A stretch of DNA of 64,000 bases from positions 62,001 through 126,000 of the forward strand of contig JACVVK020000193.1 of NCBI GenBank assembly GCA_018292915.2, written 5' to 3'. The notes below the pieces were generated by a model. It ran no database searches. It was not told the DNA's origin and worked only from the letters and a program-made list of their open reading frames with translations. The translations under genes and the position numbers were made by a program. Positions within the stretch are counted from its first letter, which is position 1. Each line of letters begins with the position of its first letter. This DNA comes from Batillaria attramentaria. Lineage: Eukaryota; Mollusca; Gastropoda; Batillariidae. Shown piece after piece: positions 58,882-64,000 of the stretch.

Positions 58882-60383
58882 AACAGCTAAATATCTACCG
58901 TAAAAAGCAAAACCGACGGTACCGAAACTTATGAAAGAATAGCGATTGTCAAGTTATAAAGATGCACTGTACAAAAAATACGTTCATTTCTTTTGGAAGA
59001 AATGCGCTTCACAGCAATAACCGAGTAGAGGCATTGCATCTGTATGAAAAGTATGTAATCCGGATACTAAGAGTACGATAACTCCTGCACACTGCAGTCA
59101 ATGTGCCGACTGAATATGGTCCTTTAAAAAATCTGAATGCTGATTAAGGTTATTGTGGCGAGGGTTAGTGGGCATGGGATGGGGGGCGGGGGTGAGCGGG
59201 GGGTGGGAGGGGGGCTGCTGTACTAGCGCTTAAATCTGTTTTTAAGATCGTACACTGTAATGGGCTTGCTCCTTTAATAACAGTCTGATTGTGAGAGTTG
59301 TGTGTGTACTTATATTTCATGTTGTTGCTGTTTTACTGGTCAATATCAAGTTTTCACGCGCGTGTGCGTGTATGTGTGTGAGTGAGTGAGTGTGTTATTA
59401 TGTTACCAAGAGGAGCAAGCAAAACTCCTTCAAGATCACATGTCTGGAAGCAAAATAAAAATAGCATATCTTGTATCTTACTTAAGGCTACACAAAGTCA
59501 TGTTAAATGTAAATTGAGGTACATTTTCCAAGATATCTTTTCTCACAAACGGTTTAGAGCATTTTTGGTAGCGTGATGTCATGCAAGGCAGACGCCTGGA
59601 CAGTTTCAGCTTCTCACAGGCTGACACTAAACTTAAAGAAGGCTCATCACTCTAAAGCGAAAGGCTGTTTGAATTTTCGTGCGCTCACTGATCCACGAGA
59701 CGACAGTGTATTGCTTTCAGAGCCTTGCTCATCACCAAGAAAGACTGTTTTTAGTTTCGGGCATAATAGGGACACCAAAACAATATTGTCGTCCGTGAAG
59801 CCTACGAATCTTGAAAGAGATTGAGACCAAACAAGATGTAGGTTGTACAAGTGTAGTACATGTAGAATTACTGTGTGGTAGGGGGCTGGTCAAAGAGGAC
59901 GTCACTGTAGACAACGCCCTGCTGGTCGGGAGGGGGTGCAGGCTTCGTGGACTGTTGTCCTTGTCCCGAGAAGTCGACCATAGTGTACATCAGGCCGTCC
60001 TGATTGGCTTGGCGCGCTGCACCTTTACTCGCCGGTTTCTGGAGGAAAATGGTTTAAAGGCATTTTTATAGCGACCCACCGACGAATCAACTGACCCGCC
60101 AAATTCAGACGTTCAGCAAGTTCAAGACACTTCACAAGACAAGACTTCCTGACAAACTGACAAATATGCTGACAAACGACGAACACCCTCTTCGACAGGA
60201 ACTCGACAGATCAGTCGAACGGAGAGGACGACATAGGGCACAAGCGGTTTCTGCTCAGCGTTACAAAAATTCTGTCTAACCACGTGCGTTAGATGAACCC
60301 TGTTCAATGAACTTTTTACACGATGATTTATTTCGGAGTCCCCCTTTGATAGATGTTAGAAAATCTGATCGGAATAGTCTGAT

Positions 60384-61128
60384 GTTATGCCACAAAGTGG
60401 TGTTCAAAGACACCACCATAGAATATATGAAGGACACGCTGATTTTTGTGTGTCCCGATGCCGTGCCCACCCTTTACACACCAACTTTCATTTGTCACGT
60501 GTAGTTTCCTAGCTACGAACAACGTCTTGCTACCGAATGTTTTGGAATGCATTTGGACAAACAGCCTGCCATACCAGATCGGAAGAAATAATATGCTCAT
60601 ATGTTGTCCTTATGTCTTTTAGTGTCTCTGGACATAATTATATGCGGCTGTTGTATGAAAAACTTCTTTTTTTTAGGTTTAGCGGATAGTGTAGGCCAAA
60701 AAGCATGCCAGAGGGAAGTAACTGTAAACTATTATCTGAACTGTCGTATATCGTATATGCCCCAGTATTGCTGGTTTTTGTGGGTGTGAGAAACTGTCCG
60801 CTACATTTTGTGATTTTATATAGCACAAAACAGTCACGTGGATCCAGAGACACTAACAAACATGAAGGACAACATAATGAGCATATTTGTTGTGTATAAT
60901 TTGTTTTCGATTAGTCTGGTCATCCTGTTGTCGCAGTCGGTCGGCAGGTTGTTTGTCCAACTGCGTCCGAAAAAAAAATCGTTGGCAAAACGTCCATCAT
61001 AGCTAGGAAACTACTAACGTGACAAATTAAAGTTGGTGTGGGCACGACATCAAAAGCCACAAAGAGCAGCATGCCGTTCACATATTCCATGTGGGTGTCT
61101 TTGTTATACTTTGCACAGCATTCTATGG
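60384..61128. repeat. Large inverted repeat carrying coding remnants
   Basis: The left arm, about 60384-60632, matches the inverse of the right arm, about 60841-61128. Paired blocks include CAAAGACACC, CCAACTTTCATTTGTCACGT, AGTTTCCTAGCTA, TTGGACAAACA and ATGTTGTCCTTATGT. Both arms, read outward-in, give related peptides: MEYVNGMLLFVAFDVVPTPT on the minus strand and IEYMKDTLIFVCPDAVPT on the plus. An unrecognised protein-coding piece was therefore duplicated in inverse orientation and then decayed. Confidence 0.65.
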
Positions 61129-61548
61129 TTATCTGTATTTCATGCATGTGCCAAGGTGTGTTGATGCGAGGCTAGCGTGAGTTCTGTCCTTTCTAACGTC
61201 ATACTACGGCTCTGATGTAGCGTTCTAACATGGTGCACATCATCTTCAGCCCCACAAACCCCAGACCCGGTATTGCTCTTTTACGAAGACGATTAACACA
61301 CGCATACATACAGTTTCATTGAGTGCACTGGCAGTACACAGCATAGGCATTACAAACATACAACCATACTACATAGACAGGTACCGGTTAAAAAAAAAAA
61401 ATTTCAAAAAAAAAAAAAAAAAATAGAATGTCGACAAGTAACTGTCCCACAAGACTAACATATTAATGCTATATCTTTTACCCAGCAAGAAATATACAAA
61501 CATTTAGACTAATACATTTGACACCAAACGAGCTTTCATACAATATCT

Positions 61549-62574
61549 TCAATATACCTTGGGGTTCTTGCCTGGCTTCTTCCCAGGCTGGGATGTAGCA
61601 ACTGCCTCCTTATTCCCAGGTGGCGACATGGAAAGTGTGATGTTGCCATATTCGTGTTCTGTAATATACAAAATACAGTTTACTGGGGAAAGCTGTGCTG
61701 ACCTTATTGCTCGAACGCATGACATTTTGGAGTACCGAAGCAAGAAAACAAAGAGCACGTTTCCTTCTTGTAACCCAGATATTGAATTTTTGAAAGGATG
61801 TCAATTGGCGGTTAAGTTTAAATTTCAGTCGGCGGTTTATATCGAATGGTAAGGTTAAATGTGATCAGTTCATGTACCTGGGTTAGTCACGTCACTTTTC
61901 ATATTCTTGTTTTTCCTCTTCTTATCTTTCTTGACTTTCGGTTTAGACGCTGTGGACATGGCAGTAGCTGCAGACTTTGAAGGCTTGTTGACAACAGCAT
62001 ACGTCGCCACGTCTGACGGACTGTCACCTGACTGTGCTGGGGTCTTTTGGGGTTTGTTGACAACAGCGTAGACATCATGAGACATGCCCATGTCTTTTAC
62101 CGAGCCACTCCCTCTCTTGTCGTCCGCTGACTTCTCGCAGGCCTGAGGTGAGAGACTGCCACTGCTTAGTCCTGTAATCAACACGATCACACTCTAGTGT
62201 TGTACAAAGAACACCGTGCCAAAGAAAAGGGAATGATATGCACATTTCCGCACAGACTGATCTTGAGTTTGAATTTAAAAGTAAAAAGTATATTTTTGGT
62301 TGCAATTATTTGTAAATTATGATGATAATAAATAATAACAATAAACAATAATACATAGTTTTCACAGAGCGCTGCTCTCCAAGTGCCAAGGACTCGCTAC
62401 GCACCCACTCTAACATTCAACGGACCCCGACAGCAAGTGGCGGCAGTTTTTCGGCCCGTTTTTGTCGCGGTTTCTGGACACTGTGAACACCGTGCTTGCA
62501 CGGTCGACTCTGTAAAATCTTTTCACACTTCGGAAGTCTTTTTGTTGGGAGCTTAGATCTCTAAAGCGCGCGCT

Positions 62575-62649
<75 letters not shown>

Positions 62650-63773
62650 TTTGCACCCAACATTCAATTTGGCAGGTGCAGCGACATCAGACGACTGAAG
62701 GTAGACATAAACGGACTCAGCAGAATTTAAGCATCAAAAGCTTGACGGTAGATAAAAGTTTTCAGAAGGGATTTAAACATGGGCAGTTACTGTGTTCGAT
62801 TGGCGAGGAGTTCAGACAGTTGGGGCCAAGAAGCTGAATGAACGCTCTCCTACAGTTTTCATGTTACGCTTCAGAACGAATGGTGCGCGACAGTTGATAC
62901 GGACAGAGAAAAGCCGACAGAAGAGAACCCTCGATGGAACGGAAAGCAAGCTAGGGTAGCGATTTTGTACTGGCAGCGGAATTTAACAGGGAGCGTAACG
63001 AGGTCCCTCTTTCGTGTTCTCAAGACGAGACGAACCGCGTTGTTCTGGATAATCTGCAAACGAGAGATCTGGTCTGCCGGTAAACCTGCAAACACGGAGT
63101 TGCACTATTCCAACTGAGACGTTACTAACGCGTTGACAAGTCTTGAAGCTGCACTTTCAGAGAGGAACGGCCTAAGTGAGGAGAAACTGCGAAGCTCAAG
63201 AAAAGCCGCACGGCAGACGCTGCTGATAAGATCATGCATGGAAAGCGTCTGGTCGATCTTCACACCTACATATTTCACACTTTTGGAATGAGACCTGAGA
63301 GTCACCGATGTTTGTCGCCTCGCTGTCAGTCGAACTGAGGCGCGACTGACAGCCTACACGCATGACCTCGGTTTTGTTAAAGTTACGTTTTAGCTTGTTG
63401 CTAGTCATCCAGTACAAAACATTTTAAACACGAGGGACCCCCCCCCCCCCCCCACACACACACACACAAAACATTGAAACAAAATAAAAAAAAACCCTAA
63501 ACTTTCTATTATGAATTCATCAAAGATATGAGTAAATTTCCCCGAATATTACCTGAGACTGCGTTTGTCCTTGTACCATATGTTCAGCACAGGCGCTTCT
63601 AAATATGATTATGTTACCAAGCAATGTGACACTACAAAATTCCACTTCCCACGGACAATTAGCTACATGAGAGCACAACGAGTGTGATATTTTAAGGACA
63701 CCATGTCACACCAAAATACTACAGCAGGCGATCGACTTACGTGTTTCGTTGGGCTGTTTCTTGCTCTCGGACG
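61549..63773 (-). CDS. 3' end of a third receptor-like gene: tyrosine-motif tail, 5' part outside the window
   Basis: Exons 63773-63741 (33 nt, phase 1-1, ASESKKQPNET), 62171-61878 (294 nt, phase 1-1) and 61658-61549 (ends KNPKVY and TGA). Consensus AG acceptors and GTAAGT/GTACAT donors; the phases add to an open frame of 144 residues. The middle exon carries DVYAVVNKP and ATYAVVNKP, two copies of one tyrosine motif 29 residues apart, then a lysine-rich run (KKDKKRKNKN). The last has HEYGNI, a Y-x-x-I site. This is typical of a cytoplasmic signalling tail; no ectodomain or membrane helix is in the window. An alternative is that GTATAT at 61557 acts as a donor and the gene continues. A possible upstream exon ends at a GTAAAC near 63950. 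Confidence 0.6.
62567..62648 (+). repeat. (CG)n-(CA)n microsatellite
   Basis: CGCGCGCTCGCGCG followed by about 33 CA units, in the intron of the third receptor-like gene. The same CG-to-CA order is seen at 34790-34857. Confidence 0.95.
62825..63425 (-). mobile_element. LINE fragment: reverse-transcriptase C-terminal region
   Basis: Three overlapping minus-strand frames follow each other in the order of the thumb and C-terminal part of CR1/jockey-type RTs. They are WMTSNKLKRNFNKTEVM, then YVGVKIDQTLSMHDLISSVC with SESAASRLVNALVTSQLE, then FAGLPADQISRLQIIQNNAV with RLVLRTRKRD and LPVKFRCQYKIATLA. Frames shift between them and no catalytic YxDD part is present, so the element is 5'-truncated and dead. 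It sits in the intron of the third receptor-like gene. Confidence 0.8.
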
Positions 63774-64000
63774 CTGTGCACAAAGAAAGTTTACACAATA
63801 AAATCAAGTATGAAACTCAACACAGCATTAACATTCAGTGGCGTGATTTCACCATCTGATTACTTAGTTTACAAAGCACAAGAGGTTATATAACATGAAA
63901 TCGACGCAACGTGTCCGCAGCCTCGGTATTAACCTTTCTTGTTCTTGTTTACCTCGTGCTCTTGAAGCCAAATACTGGTCTCCCGTTTGAGAAAAGCAGA

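Larger units (their letters stand above)
53743..61548. other. Intergenic repeat-rich interval between the second and third receptor genes
   Basis: Both flanking genes are on the minus strand, so the promoter of the gene starting at 53742 should lie just to its right; no TATA box is evident. Contents: two SINEs and a MITE (54115-55005), (CA)n blocks (56563-56913), a local duplication near 57893-58145, a hairpin (58752-58881) and an inverted repeat with coding remnants (60384-61128). No gene is supported. Confidence 0.45.

Noticed and set aside
59573..60310. Overlapping frames on both strands near 60 kb
   Set aside because: No domain, no splice borders in phase, and several stops in any joined reading.
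63553..63598. Minus-strand 46-nt exon candidate (NIWYKDKRSLR)
   Set aside because: Its length does not fit the phase 1 end of 63741 and phase 1 start of 62171, and including it would break the open tail.

Overview
This is a stretch of animal nuclear DNA, most likely from a mollusc and probably a gastropod. The signs are short exons with GT/AG borders spread over kilobase introns, very many long (CA)n/(TG)n microsatellites and poly-G/poly-C runs, several families of tRNA-derived SINEs, and MITE-like repeats. The species is inferred; nothing in the window proves it.

Layout. (a) 1-2000: a diverged tandem duplication with no gene. (b) 3082-16630, plus strand: a complete 15-exon gene for an 813-residue receptor with signal peptide, five Ig-like domains, one FN3 domain, one membrane helix and a tail with two ITIM motifs. 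Its introns hold a THAP-finger pseudogene, a SAP-domain fragment, a solo LTR and a long palindrome array. (c) 16631-24926: probable long 3' UTR and repeats. (d) 24927-28989, minus strand: a homologue of HSF2BP/MEILB2, a meiotic BRCA2-binding protein, with further minus-strand exons up to about 32953 that belong to it or to an adjacent gene. (e) 35063-38668, plus strand: a tentative membrane-anchored tail gene. (f) 41761-53742, minus strand: a second Ig receptor of 11 exons. It reads as one frame of about 672 residues only after several single-base length differences are allowed for. (g) 53743-61548: mostly repeats, including a near-perfect hairpin and a large inverted repeat. (h) 61549-63773, minus strand: the 3' end of a third receptor-like gene whose tail repeats a YAVVNKP motif, cut by the right edge, with a LINE fragment in its intron.

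Receptor genes b, f, h and perhaps e share phase-1 exon borders and tyrosine-rich tails built from very small symmetrical exons. This looks like a local family of cell-surface receptors with different signalling tails, comparable in organisation to vertebrate inhibitory/paired receptor clusters. The function (immune recognition, adhesion or neural) is inferred. Single-base indels affect the coding exons of both f and d but none of the 15 exons of b. This raises the question of regional assembly error versus true decay.
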